This document shows, one piece after another, positions 37,804-49,110 of a DNA stretch of 64,000 bases (position 1 is the first letter of the stretch; every line of letters starts with the position of its first letter). The notes below the pieces were generated by a model. The model saw only the letters and a program-made list of their open reading frames with translations, ran no database searches and was not told the origin of the DNA. This stretch comes from Trichopria drosophilae (Eukaryota; Arthropoda; Insecta; Hymenoptera; Diapriidae): NCBI GenBank assembly GCA_030407085.1, contig CM059582.1, positions 197,640,001 to 197,704,000 of the forward strand, given 5' to 3'. The translations under genes were made by a program, and so were the position numbers.

Positions 37804-38241
37804 GGGTGAATATGCCAATGAATGGACGGTTAAGCATTTTTCACACTTCGATCGATTGTAACTTTTGAATTCTTTTATGAAAATTTAATTATTATACCAC
37901 CATTAGAATCGTTAGACTCTGCTCTTTATGACCGTGTAGTTCAACCTTTGATTTTATTTAATTATTAACCTCGTCTTCATACGTTTGTGAAAAAATCCGC
38001 TAAACCCCAATGAATAGACGGGTCAAATCAAATGGGACGTTTTCAGTACCAGTTTTAGATGGCTTTAAAACTTTGCTTTGATTTTACAAAATAATAAACA
38101 CTGGAAGATCAATAGTACTGTAAATATTGTTTTGAATGTTCAAAGAACATAAAAATATGTATTTTGTTGCATATTGTGCATCATACATTCATAAGAAATA
38201 GAAATATGTAGAAAATCGTCCATTCATTGGCATATTCACCC
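37804..38241. mobile_element. TA-flanked MITE with 25-bp terminal inverted repeats (438 bp)
   Basis: Ends are inverted copies of GGGTGAATATGCCAATGAAT followed by GGACG, flanked by TA at 37802-37803 and 38242-38243. The interior is AT-rich with an additional CCCCAATGAAT segment resembling the terminal motif. No open frame. Size, TA duplication and perfect terminal repeats fit a non-autonomous Tc1/mariner-type element. Confidence 0.8.
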
Positions 38242-38257
38242 TATATTAAAGTTGAAA

Positions 38258-38315
38258 ATGAGCATTTTCAAAACTTGGACCCCGACCGCAGGTCAGCTGA
38301 AGCACTGATAAATGA
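38258..38315 (+). repeat. Dispersed repeat, copy 2 (shared with 3850-3925)
   Basis: Contains TGAAAATGAGCATTTTCAAA, then ACTTGGACCCCGACC and a GCAGGTCAGCTGAAGCACT tail, matching the reverse complement of 3850-3925 with a few changes. Confidence 0.65.
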
Positions 38316-38891
38316 GCATGTCTTGTTCACACTGATGCTTAAAAATCGCATTTTGTTTAAAAGTTGATTCTAAACATATCGAAGAAGGCATATCGGGCAT
38401 AAAATTCACTGAACTTTCAGAATCTTTTGTTACATTTTTCAAAAAATATCTAGGATTGTTTTCAAAAGAAACTTCATTTTGCATATTTATTTTTTCTTTA
38501 TATTGTTTTTTCACACTGAAGTAATTTCAGAATTATTGTTTGAAGTAAAAAAATCATGTTCTGAAGACGGGAACTTAAAAATGTGCATATTTACAGTTTG
38601 AAAATTAAGGTGAAAGTATGCAAACTGGCTAAAACTCGAAAAAAATAGCGAATGGTTCATGAAATTTTTTATTTAAAGATGATATATTTTCGGGAAAAAT
38701 GTTGCAGAATAAAGAAATTTGCAGTATTAATAGAGTAATTTGCTGAAATTTTTTAAGAACGCGAAAAATGTTATGCGTACATATTCATACATATTCTTTC
38801 TTGCTCTAATCTAAATAAATTTCACTGCACTATTTTATAGAGAGAGTTTTTTAGCAAACTTTTCAAAATTCCTGAATTTATGCTGATTTAA

Positions 38892-39165
38892 CCCTTAGCT
38901 GGCACTATGGGTCCAGTAGACCCGAGCGTTTATTCGAGCTCGAAGTAAGTATATTAATATTTCAGAAATCGACGAAGTGTTAAATGTGACCAAAATAAAT
39001 TACACTCTGAAATCATTTACATTTTCAAGAACATATCATAAGCTACCTTCTGTAATATTTTTTAGCAAAAATATTCAAAGACGGTTGTACACGTTTGAAT
39101 ACGCCGGGTCTATCAGACCCATTTATGCCATTTACGTTCGAACACGGGATTGTGCCAGTTAAGGG
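38892..39165. mobile_element. piggyBac-like MITE, right flank degraded (274 bp)
   Basis: The left end is TTAA (38888-38891) followed by CCCTTAGCTGGCACTATGGG; the right end is the inverted AGTTAAGGG with GTGCCAG inside it, ending at 39165. The expected TTAA on the right reads ATAT. Both halves contain the internal palindrome GGGTC..(A/G)(A/T).AGACCC. TTAA plus CCC ends indicate the piggyBac superfamily; no open frame. Confidence 0.6.
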
Positions 39166-39178
39166 ATATAATGATATT

Positions 39179-39195
39179 ATTAATAATAATAATAG
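39179..39195 (+). repeat. Short TAA microsatellite
   Basis: A run of TAA units. A second TAA/TTA/ACA-rich stretch follows at about 39447-39505. R4/Dong-clade retrotransposons are known to insert in TAA repeats, which makes the location notable. Confidence 0.7.
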
Positions 39196-39201
39196 TAAGA
39201 C

Positions 39202-39239
39202 GGTTACGACGACTAAGGCATCCGCCTTATTTCGTAACC
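39202..39239 (+). other. Strong two-stage hairpin beside the TAA repeat
   Basis: GGTTACGA (39202-39209) pairs with TCGTAACC (39232-39239), and inside it TAAGGC (39214-39219) pairs with GCCTTA (39224-39229) around an ATCC loop, with a small internal loop between the stems. It may be the 5' part of the adjacent retrotransposon, or an unrelated element between the TAA stretches. Confidence 0.55.
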
Positions 39240-39514
39240 TGACTGTCTCCGAAGGTTCTGCGTTCGGTTCCCCGTATAGACAATTTTTTGCAAGTTCAAT
39301 TGAACTCATTAACGATACTGCAATAACCTACTTCGTGGTTTGCTGCGGGGTTGCAGTGAAATTTCACGCTGATATGGTAGAGATTTCAGCAAAAAATCTC
39401 TCATATTTCGAACAGATTGAACGACATAGAAACCAATGTTGTTGTTAAAGGTTATTATTAAAATGATAATAATAACAATAACAACAATATTAATAACAAA
39501 AATTACATCGATCT

Positions 39515-40999
39515 CTGAACATCGCCCTCACATACTCTAGAGATATCGGCATGGAATTCGGATTGGACAAGTGTGCAGTCGTTCATTTGCACAGAGGAAG
39601 GTCAGGCTCCCATAACAACGATATGGAGCTCGTCAACGGAAATGTCATCCGCCACCTTAGCGCCGAAGAAGCCTACACATACTTGGGCGTACCTCAAAGG
39701 CATGTCCAGGATGTGCAGGCTGCTAAAACCACCATCATTAGGAAATACCGGCACATTCTCCGTCAGATCTGGTCATCAGAATTGACCGGGAAAAATAAGG
39801 TGGAAGCCACGAACATGTTGGCCGTATCACCAGTGCTCTATTCATTTGGAGCACTGGAGTGGAACGTTGACGAGCTAAGGGATCTTGACCGAAGCACACG
39901 GAAGATGATTTGTATGCAACGCAGTTTGCATCCATGATCTTCCGTGGAACGACTGTATTTGCCCCGAAATATGGGAGGTCGTGGCCTTTTAACCATGGAG
40001 TGTATGCATGGCCGATTGGTCCTCGAGACAGTTTGCGACGTGATTAATCGAACGGAGGATCCCCTGATGATGCTAGTTCATCAGCATGAAATTCAGGGGA
40101 AGGGGGCGTTTTTGTACAACGCGGCGGAACGAGCGGCGCGAAACCTCGGTCTGGTTTTCAACGTGGGACGTAGTGGTGCACAGGAAGCTGAATCAGTCAT
40201 CAATCTGTGCCCAGTGCGTCTCAGGGCTAACATACGGAAGGAACAACTCCGTATGTTGGAGGGAAGGCATATCGACAAGCCATTGCATGGACAATTCTTT
40301 CGAAATGTCCAACAACTTGGCTTGTCGGCAGAGATGACCTTCTCGTTTTTAAGATCAGCCGGCTTGAAATCCGAGACCGAGGGTTTTATCTTCGCATGCC
40401 AGGATGGGGTCATCAATATCTTAGCGTATCGCCAGAACGTCTTACACCAGGCGGTACAGAGTACGCTTTGTAGATTGTGTAGATGTCATGCTGAGATACT
40501 AATGCATCTTTTGGCAGCATGCCCAATATATGCAGTTTCAGCTTATATCGAACGTCACAATGCGACTCTTCGAGTGCTGTATTACCATCTTCGCAGCACT
40601 TATGGTATGGATGCAACTTCAGTTTTGCCGTACGTCCCCACTGATATTGAATCCGTAGTTGGGAATGAGTCGTGCCGAATATACTGGAATTACTCATTCC
40701 CGACGAGCAGGCAAATATCAGCCAATAAGCCTGACATCGTCCTTGTTGACTTCGATGACAAATCCATCTTCGTCATCGAGTTTTCTGCACCAGCAGAAAC
40801 AAATATAGTCAGCAAAGAAGACGAAAAACGGATGAAATATCAGGAAATCCTGTTCGAGATTCGCAAGCTGTATCGAGGATTCAAAATCAAGCTCGTCGTG
40901 CTGATAATTGGAGTGCTGGGAGGAATGAGACCAACTTTTCTCCAAAACATGAAAAGCATTCCGGCCTGTCGAGAACATGCAAATGCCATCGCAGGCTGA
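39515..40999 (+). pseudogene. R4/Dong-like non-LTR retrotransposon ORF, 5'-truncated, one in-frame stop
   Basis: The frame encodes the C-terminal part of a reverse transcriptase plus restriction-like endonuclease protein. The start region reads SRDIGMEFGLDKCAVV, the segment downstream of the catalytic RT box; the YxDD box is missing because the copy is 5'-truncated near 39515. A TGA at 39935-39937 interrupts an otherwise continuous frame. In the downstream part (numbered from the GTG at 39944) a CX2CX8HX4C zinc motif lies at C176, C179, H188, C193, and the endonuclease motif KPD..DFDD..E lies at P263, D264, D271 and E279. This gene order is typical of RLE-type LINEs (R2, R4, NeSL). R4/Dong is my best placement, supported by the TAA-rich flank. 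A dead copy with one visible nonsense change. Confidence 0.85.
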
Positions 41000-41335
41000 A
41001 TGCAGAAAGCAGTGCTGCTGGGATCTCTCCGTCTACTGAGGTCACACGAGATCCTGTAACCACTTACCCGATGGTAGAGGGAGTGGTTACAGTTACAAAA
41101 GAAATGGCCCGATGCAGTCTGCAGCGGAGGAGATGGATATCGGAGCCACTTTTCTGCTGCAGACTGCACACGTGGATTATGGAGGGCCAAGGGAGGTTAG
41201 GGTTTTAGTCGGTAAACCTTGCCCCGAACACCATGGGTAAGGGAGTCCGACACACGGGGGGTTAACCAACATCTTCAACCCCCTATGGTGCCCAACAAAT
41301 TTCCCCCCTCCGTCAAAACACCAAAAAAAATAACC
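41000..41335 (+). mobile_element. 3' UTR and tail of the R4/Dong-like element
   Basis: After the stop at 40999 come two near-perfect stem-loops: GTAACCACT (41056-41064) with AGTGGTTAC (41082-41090), and GCAGTCTGCAG (41114-41124) with CTGCAGACTGC (41157-41167). The region ends near an A8 run at about 41322-41330 followed by AT-rich host-like DNA. In related elements the 3' UTR RNA structure is recognised by the element's own protein during target-primed insertion; a role here is inferred from position and structure. Confidence 0.65.
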
Positions 41336-44300
41336 GTATAATATTCGTATATTTATATTAAAATAAAATTTACGATATGAATTGATCCAATACTGTAGAA
41401 GGATGCTGACTTGAGAACAAAGTCTGGAATATTCAGAGATTTAGTCGAAATTAAAATAGATCTACGAATAACTGTTTCACCCGAAATAACAAACAATAAT
41501 TTTTCATGGACAATGAAATTTTTAATATCTATCGAATCGTTAATGAAACATATCTCCGCAATTTGTTTTTCTCTGAGTAGAACTGTGTACACTTTGAAAT
41601 AATGATATACAATTTACATCCAAACATGCAAAATTTTTGTACAAATTTATTACACGAGTTCAATTTCAGCTATTTATTGCATAAAAAACCATTGTCCTGG
41701 TCACATTTGATCATTTTTTATAAAATAATCGTATAAAAATCACGAATGTTTACGAAAATATGACAGAAAACAGTACAAAATGACATTTTTCAATTCCGTG
41801 CTAAGCGATTAAACATTGCTAAACATGACATTTGTTCTTAGAAACGAAAGCAAATGATCATACTTTTTTCACTGCATTCAGATACAACGACTCCGCGTTA
41901 ACAACAATCACCTGTTATTGCATCGCTGACGCATGCAATTACTTCAAATTTATTAACCATTAATTTATACAGATAATTTTTCAGGATAAAAATAATTGAC
42001 AAAAATGTTTAATTTTTCAAGTTTCTTATCTTTCAAAATAAGCTATAGCATTAATTTCTTAGGAATGGCCCGTAAAAAATAATAATACTTGTGATGTGAC
42101 TATGTAAAGAGAGATAGAAAGATTAAGGAGCAGAGAGAAAAACAGAAAGAGGATATTATAATACTTCCAACAATGCAAGAGTGTAATTTATAAGAATAGG
42201 ACTGAATTCTTAAATTAACCGGTACAGGAACACATACAATCTTATTATAAGAAACAACTTTTGTGTACGCATTTTTGGCGATATCAAAAGTAAAAATAAA
42301 TTTAATTTTGAAACGCTAAAATTTATATTTACTTAAAATTTAAGGTGAAGGGTAAAGTAATAACCTAATTAACTACAGATAAACAAACATAAACGCTATC
42401 ATTTGTATCACCTACATCGAAAATAATAACCTTTCTAAGATAATTTATGTTCATTTTGAACAAAATCATTTGAATTTTACCCGTTACTAATCGATCATAT
42501 TACGTATGTAATAAGGGTAATCTTGGGGTTCAGTGGAACCGAGCATGGCCAGGCATGGTTAACTTAACAACTATTCATAAAACTGGTCCTATGTAATGAG
42601 GCAATTTATAAATTCCTTTTTTCAGAAATGTTTGTACCTAAAATCTAAAATTTCTTAGGTATATATTTAATTTTGGTATTAAAGAACTCATTCAAATTGG
42701 ACCGTCGCTGAATGTAACATAAGTAGTAATATCGTATTTTGGTCAGACCTTTTATTTTCGCATTTATACTTGCCGTAAAAAATGCGAAAAATAAGAGATT
42801 TTATTATTGAAACTATAGAAAACTCAATGTTTTTTTTATTAAATAGTGATTTATTCCCTTAAAAATTGTTTACCTAAAGATCAAGATTAGTGAAAATGTC
42901 TGCATGCAAATAGTACCCATTCTTTCACAAAACTTGTCCAGTAAAGGTCCTCTCACAGTTTTCATTTTTTTATCGTTTATTCGAAACACTTTTTTTATAA
43001 CTCTTCCGCAACACAGTAATTGTCGCGTAATTGCTTCATCTTCGCTCTATGCATAAAAATTTGAATTACACTTACTCGTATAGAATGTAAAGAAAACGTT
43101 TATTATTTTTATTATCTCTAGGTACACTTTTTTAAACAGATTATACTGCACTTAAAAATTCTCACCATAAAAGAATCTTATTGTTGAGAATGACGATCAA
43201 TAAAACCTAACGATACAGCCGTTGCATTGGTCCGAAGAACTTTGGAATCCCACTCTCGGCATCTGGGTAGTTAAACTTAAATTATACTGGAACTCGAATC
43301 TCTATCCGATAGCAAGGAGTAAAGTCGAAGTTGGCCATTGCATCAAAAACAAGTCGTTGTCGTTCTTGTTTCTTCCTCATTAACGACGTGGAATGTCAAT
43401 CTCCTCCGATAAATCGTTATTGCAGCTAGAAAACAATATTGACTTAATTTTATGAGCCGGTATGAATAAAGTAGTATGAGGTTTTCGTTTCTGATTTTAA
43501 AACTGTAGAAACAGCGCACAGACTCCTAAAGTCAAACTTTTGTTTCTAAATTGTATATCTCACAATTGAATCGATGAAATATAATAAATCAAGATGAAAA
43601 TGAAAGCTCATTTCCTGTAGATTATAGGAAGGGTGTAGAAAAAACGTTAAAAAATACATTTCCACTTTAAAAATTGTCGAAAAATCGATACTTCATAATA
43701 AAATTAAAATTTCGTGGAGAATTTGGAAAGTAGATAACTTTTATGTACTATGTGGCTTGACGTATATTTTGTATAAATATAATTAGGTATCCAACAATAA
43801 AAATAAAAAGAGCTAACAATTTTATAAGATATAATCAGTAATCAATTTTCATATATTTTTGTAATGTTATTATGAAAATATGTATAAAGTTTATAATTGC
43901 AAAATACGGATTTAAATAATAAATATAACAAATAATTTGAAACAGCAGTCACCTTACATGCCCAATGGGTCAAAGATGACAAAAAATGTTTGATATTACG
44001 AAGCAGGTTTTTTTCCAACAACTCACACGGTAAGCTTGGACTAACTTCAACCCAACAGTTCTTGCACAATTTTGTTCCTAATATTGTTTCAGTGATGCCA
44101 CACGATTATTTAGAAAAAAATCTGCCGAGGAAATTGTAGATAAACTCAATTTTTGGATTCTTTTTAGGGTTATTATAAACAATTTTATTAAAATAATACC
44201 TACAAACTTCAGTTTGACTTTAAATCCTCATTTTATTATTGAAGAAGACGTTTCATGATAAAATTGTCTGATAATTACTTTAAAACTCTAGGAAATTACA

Positions 44301-46488
44301 AATCGAATTGAAAATTATAAATTGAAAAATTTATTTATTTGAATAATCTCAAAAAGTTTATTTAAAAAAATTGCATATTTATATCAACTTAAAAAGAGTG
44401 AAGGTTGTTATACTCACTGATAGCTCATTCTAATCTCTTAACAATTAATACAAAATTGCTGTCATAGAAACCGTAATCACTTATTTTAAAAAATTTTTAA
44501 TTTATAGTCAACGGAAGTATAAAGTGAAATTTTTAAATATATCAATAATTAAATATTAACTCTCGTATTTCCTAAAACAAAGATTTTTAGCGTGAAAAAC
44601 AGTGTTCTACAATCGTAAATTGATTAAAGGAAATAGACGTTATGTTTAATTGTTTTTACGACTAATCTTGGAAGTATCGCCAACTCAATCATAAATCGAA
44701 GCGGTTCATCGGAAGATCTACCAGGAACAAAGGGTATATTTAAATCTGTTCAAAATAAACGAATATTTTGTTCATTGTGAAATTTTTTTAAATGCCTTTA
44801 TGAAATTTCCGTACTTTTATTCGTTTTAGCATGATTTTACTGTAAAACAGCTCACAAATTTTTAAAAAATTGATACATTTCATACACAAATGAGAAGTAT
44901 GGCGATATCTCTTAAGATGATGCAGCTCTCGCAAATATTACAATTCTAAAAAAAAGCTTCTTTGAACATAAACGTTAAATATATATAAAACTATATTTCG
45001 TTTTTCTAATGGAATTCATAATTCGCTTATTAGCAAATGCTTTAACTGATCGTGTTCACTGCAAAAAGCAATTGACAGTATAATAACGTAAAAACATTGA
45101 TTCGATGCGCAACAATAATCAATTTCTTTCTAACGTTTCCTAAAGCATTCAGTAACCAAATCTTTTTTTATAGTTACAACATACAAATTTTTGGCGTTTT
45201 AGTAATGTTAATTGATATTAATTTAGCCACATCCATGACACGGTTATTGTAGGTTGTACTAATATAGGACAGAATAACAGCAATTTGTATTCACATACAA
45301 AAATAAGATATTCCAACAATAAAAATATACTTATTTCTGCATAAAAATAATTTAGAATATTGCCGTGCAGATTTATGAATTCCGACAGTATTGAGCTCGT
45401 ACTGATCCATCACGTATATTACCATAGCCGCGATTCATCTATAATGTATGCTGCAATATCCCAGATATTACTCAATACCGCCTATATCGCTCGAAACTAA
45501 AATGTTCAGTTTTAAAAGACGTATTAATTAATTTCCAAAATTAAGAGTAAAATCATCATTCCAAAATTGAAATTTATGGAAAACAGTAAAATACGATGAA
45601 CTCTCCAGAATGTTGCTTAAAGAATGTACTAAACATGCAGTTAAAAGGATACACATTAAATTTAATTTAATGTACAGTATAGCCCTGTCAGAAATTTGGT
45701 CTAAATATTGGTCAGTTGTTGGAAAATAAACTTGTGCGCTAGCCAGTTTGCGAATAATAAAATGTGGTCAGTTTTGGATACAAAATGTAACAGAATAGTA
45801 GATTGTATTTTATACTTTTTTATATAAATTATGGACAGTTTTTGCTTTGTTTCTGAAAAAAGTACCCTGAATATTTGACACAAATAACCTAAGCACATTT
45901 TATCAAGCCGATAATTTAGCTAAACAGTTAATCTATCCAGTTCTTCAGTAAACGAGTGCAACAATACCGTTTACTATTATTCGATTGTTAAATATAGAGT
46001 ATAAAACCTCAAAATCGCAATATTACAGTTAAGTAGTCACTTTGTAATGAAATAATCAATTATATTTAAATATTATTAATAAATTACGACGTTGATAGTT
46101 GTAATAATTATTATATTTTGCAGTTATTTCTAATTATCTTATGGTTTCATTAATCCTTCTTTCTCTGCATGTAAAAAAGTGCAAACATTGAATGTGCAAA
46201 TTCTACACGAGTAAAGAGTATTGAACTATACTTCATTTTCCGATATTATAATTACAAAAACATAAAAAGATAAAAATAAAAAACAAATGCATACTCCGTC
46301 CACCCCGGGACCACATACTTACCAGTTGGCAACGCTACCAACCAAGTCACAGAGGACTGTGCCCTAGTGTTTCGAAGAGAAGATACTTGAATCCAAAGCG
46401 CAAAAATTGTTTCAGTTTTTTTGCCAATCGGGGCTCTATGGAGTAAAACGACGAAACACTTGAACATTTTTTTAGCTCAAAGTATCAC
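41336..46488. other. Long AT-rich noncoding stretch
   Basis: About 5 kb without a recognisable gene. Short frames of 60-80 codons only. A slightly GC-richer, CpG-containing segment at about 43200-43430 shows no coding content. A 71-codon minus-strand frame at 46467-46252 is unrecognised. Confidence 0.45.
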
Positions 46489-46542
46489 CTCATTTTTTTT
46501 CAAACGAATCCCTGACATACTCACTTGGCCGTCCCTTTAACT
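46489..46542 (+). repeat. Direct repeat, copy 1
   Basis: TTTTTTTCAAACGAATCC followed by TGA.ATACTCACTTGGCCG.. TCCC, repeated at 46903-46955 in the same orientation about 413 bp away with only a few differences. Function or family unknown. Confidence 0.6.
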
Positions 46543-46902
46543 CTCCTGAGCACGAGGTTTACTTTTCTCATGTGGAAACAATGTAGTTTGGACGAATATA
46601 CTCGACCTTATGCACAGGAAGGTTAAAGTAATACTTTATATTTTGTGTTATTCAGGTTAGTAAAATGTACTAACTTCGTAGTATGCTTAATTTCATTATT
46701 GTTATAAATCATGAAAATTCAGTTAAAAACACTTTTTGAGTGTAACTGAAGTATTTTCGTAAAAATAGAAAAAGGCTCTCTACTGACTAGAGAATACCAA
46801 CAGAACCAACTTAAGATATGACTGTAAGTCTTAATTTTGATAGCATAAAAAAATGTTTCTTATAAATACACCAAAAGTTTAGGTGTGTAAATTGTGTATC
46901 CT

Positions 46903-46955
46903 CAATTTTTTTTCAAACGAATCCGTGATATACTCACTTGGCCGTCCCCTTGTTA
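46903..46955 (+). repeat. Direct repeat, copy 2
   Basis: Second copy of the roughly 50-bp unit at 46489-46542. The two copies may be ends of a small element or repeats of one interspersed family. Confidence 0.6.
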
Positions 46956-48394
46956 GTTCTTTAAAGAACCAGTATAGAATCATATTAACCCATAATGGAC
47001 CAAATGGACACTTTTTCATGGAAGTTTTCAACGTCTGTTTGTCATAAATTTCTCGGATTTAAACAATTCTAGACTACTCATTTCTGGCGTGAAATTTATC
47101 GAATTTCAAGAATCTGCCAATAAAATTTAAGAAAAATGCAAATCCAAATCGCTGCGATTGATTATTTTAAAAATACTGTTTTTACTAACATTTTTTTCCA
47201 GTAAGATTTTTGCATTAAAATCGCATAAAAATTACAAGCAAACTCGATGATCATCGATTTTAAAAGTGATTGAGTTGAAGTGGAATGGCCCATGTGCAAT
47301 AACGATTTGTAATCAAATTGCATGAAACTTGGTACCCCTAGGATTTCTACGTCAAACGCATTTTTTTAAATATTATATGCCCTCTCTTATGTACCTTCTA
47401 ACATTATTGTACCATTATTATTTGTCCTACAAATAAATATAGAAATCTTTACTGATTTGTATTTTTTTTTATACTGCTCTATTCGGAAAGTAAAAGATAA
47501 CACACTGTATGTATCCACTCTCCCTTACATCATTATATTATAATAAGTTATTTTGCTTTGCTAAACATTTGAGTTTTGTATACTTGCATCCATCATATTC
47601 GCTAGTCCACTAAATTTTTTGTAAAAAAAAAAAAATAATTAATAGACAATTTCTTGATCCTTTCAATTCACTCACCTACATTCGTAAATTCTATTTTAGT
47701 AATCTATTTACTATTTCCTGTCTTCTTATATTTCGATTTAAGTTTCTTTGATTCAACGAATCTTTTATTCTCCTTTATAAATACGTATCTCGGAGCTGTG
47801 CAATGGCTGAATACACCTCAGGGTATTTCTATATGGCGAGGTGCTCATCATGATTCACGCTCCTTCCAAAGTTTCGCTTTCGCGTATTTGGCAATCGCTT
47901 CCCAAAGAGATTCTTTCAAAATACTTGGTACGTGTGCCATTTGTTATCTGCATGGTATCAATGAGAGACGTGCAAACCATCCTACTTTTCTTTGAATTTT
48001 TTAAGATATATTTTAAAAACGAAAACGGTATATATGAAAATTAACCCTATATTCGATACTTCGTATAAGATTTATTATAATTAAAATAAATAGATAAGTG
48101 ACGGCTTATGTCATGCAAAAATAATTTGATGTAAAATTATTTTTTAATTCATAACGTATTAACTCTAACCAACATCTTAATCGGGGCTCGTAATTATCTA
48201 AAACATTCAGCTGAAACGTCATGTATCCATTTTGATTAGATATTCAGAATGTATATTATATTTATTGAAGTTTTTCATATTTTCTGTTCCAATATAAAAT
48301 ATACACACCAAATAAGTCTGTTAATGTTTCAAATTAAACATATCGATTCAATTTTTATTCTGCCCACTTATAAGCATGTCCAGTAAACAGTTGG
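46956..48394. other. AT-rich noncoding stretch
   Basis: A 113-codon plus-strand frame (47654-47995) is hydrophobic at its start but has no recognisable domain and I treat it as chance. No other feature. Confidence 0.4.
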
Positions 48395-49110
48395 ATAATT
48401 TTTTCTTGCCTCAATCAGAATTCGGGTACAGAATTAGTCTTATACGTCTGAGTTTTTTTATATTTGAAGTTTCAACTATAACAACTCGGAGAATTCATGT
48501 CAGTATTCGAATTTTTCTAACGCTACATCGAATACCCATAAAATCTTATGTTTTATAGGAATTTTCGAAACAGAATTTTAGAAATATTCGTATGAAAACT
48601 CCCTCTGTGCACTGAATCTAAAAAAAACATGAATATGTCTAAAATGCAGTTTTATCACAAGCTAACTTCAAACATGAAAAAATGTAAACAGGTTGAACAA
48701 ATTCTGGATTCGGATCAGCAACCAAAAATCCATACGATTTACCTAGTCTTGATCCATTGTACACTGAATTTTTTTTCTTGCACAAGATTTGTCAAGTTTA
48801 TCGGACAAAAACAAATTTATCGCTGTATAAATCTCAGATTTAAAAAACTTCAGACGTATAGGATAAATTCTGTCCCCAAATTCATAATCAGCGGCCCAAA
48901 ACCTATACAAAAAAACCTAGTCTTGTTTCATTTTACAGCTTAAAATATTTTTCTTGCAGTAAATGTGTAAATTTTCCTGAAAATAAGAATTTTTTTGCCC
49001 TTTAACCTCAAATATAAAAAAACTCAAACGTATAGGACCAATTCTGTGTCCTAATTCGGATTCAGCGGCCCAAAATCTATAAGAAGAACCTAGTTGCGTT
49101 TCTTGCACAT
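48395..49110. repeat. Cluster of inverted and direct copies of a CGCTGATTA-type repeat
   Basis: At least three copies share the blocks CTAGGTTxTTxTATAGxTTTTGGGC, CCGCTGA.T..GAATT.GG, ACAGAATT..TCCTATACG and CTGAGTTTTTTTATATTTGA. One is on plus (about 48408-48470) and two on minus (about 48830-48925 and 49005-49105), with a weaker one near 48704. The GCTGATTA.GAATT part links it to the CTGATTACGAAT family elsewhere in the window. Confidence 0.6.

Noticed and set aside
40093..41190. Several minus-strand frames of 86-116 codons
   Set aside because: Antisense shadows of the R4/Dong-like ORF and its 3' UTR.
46300..46330. ATACTTACC segment resembling the 5' end of U1 snRNA
   Set aside because: The match stops after ATACTTACC and the following stem-loops of U1 are absent.
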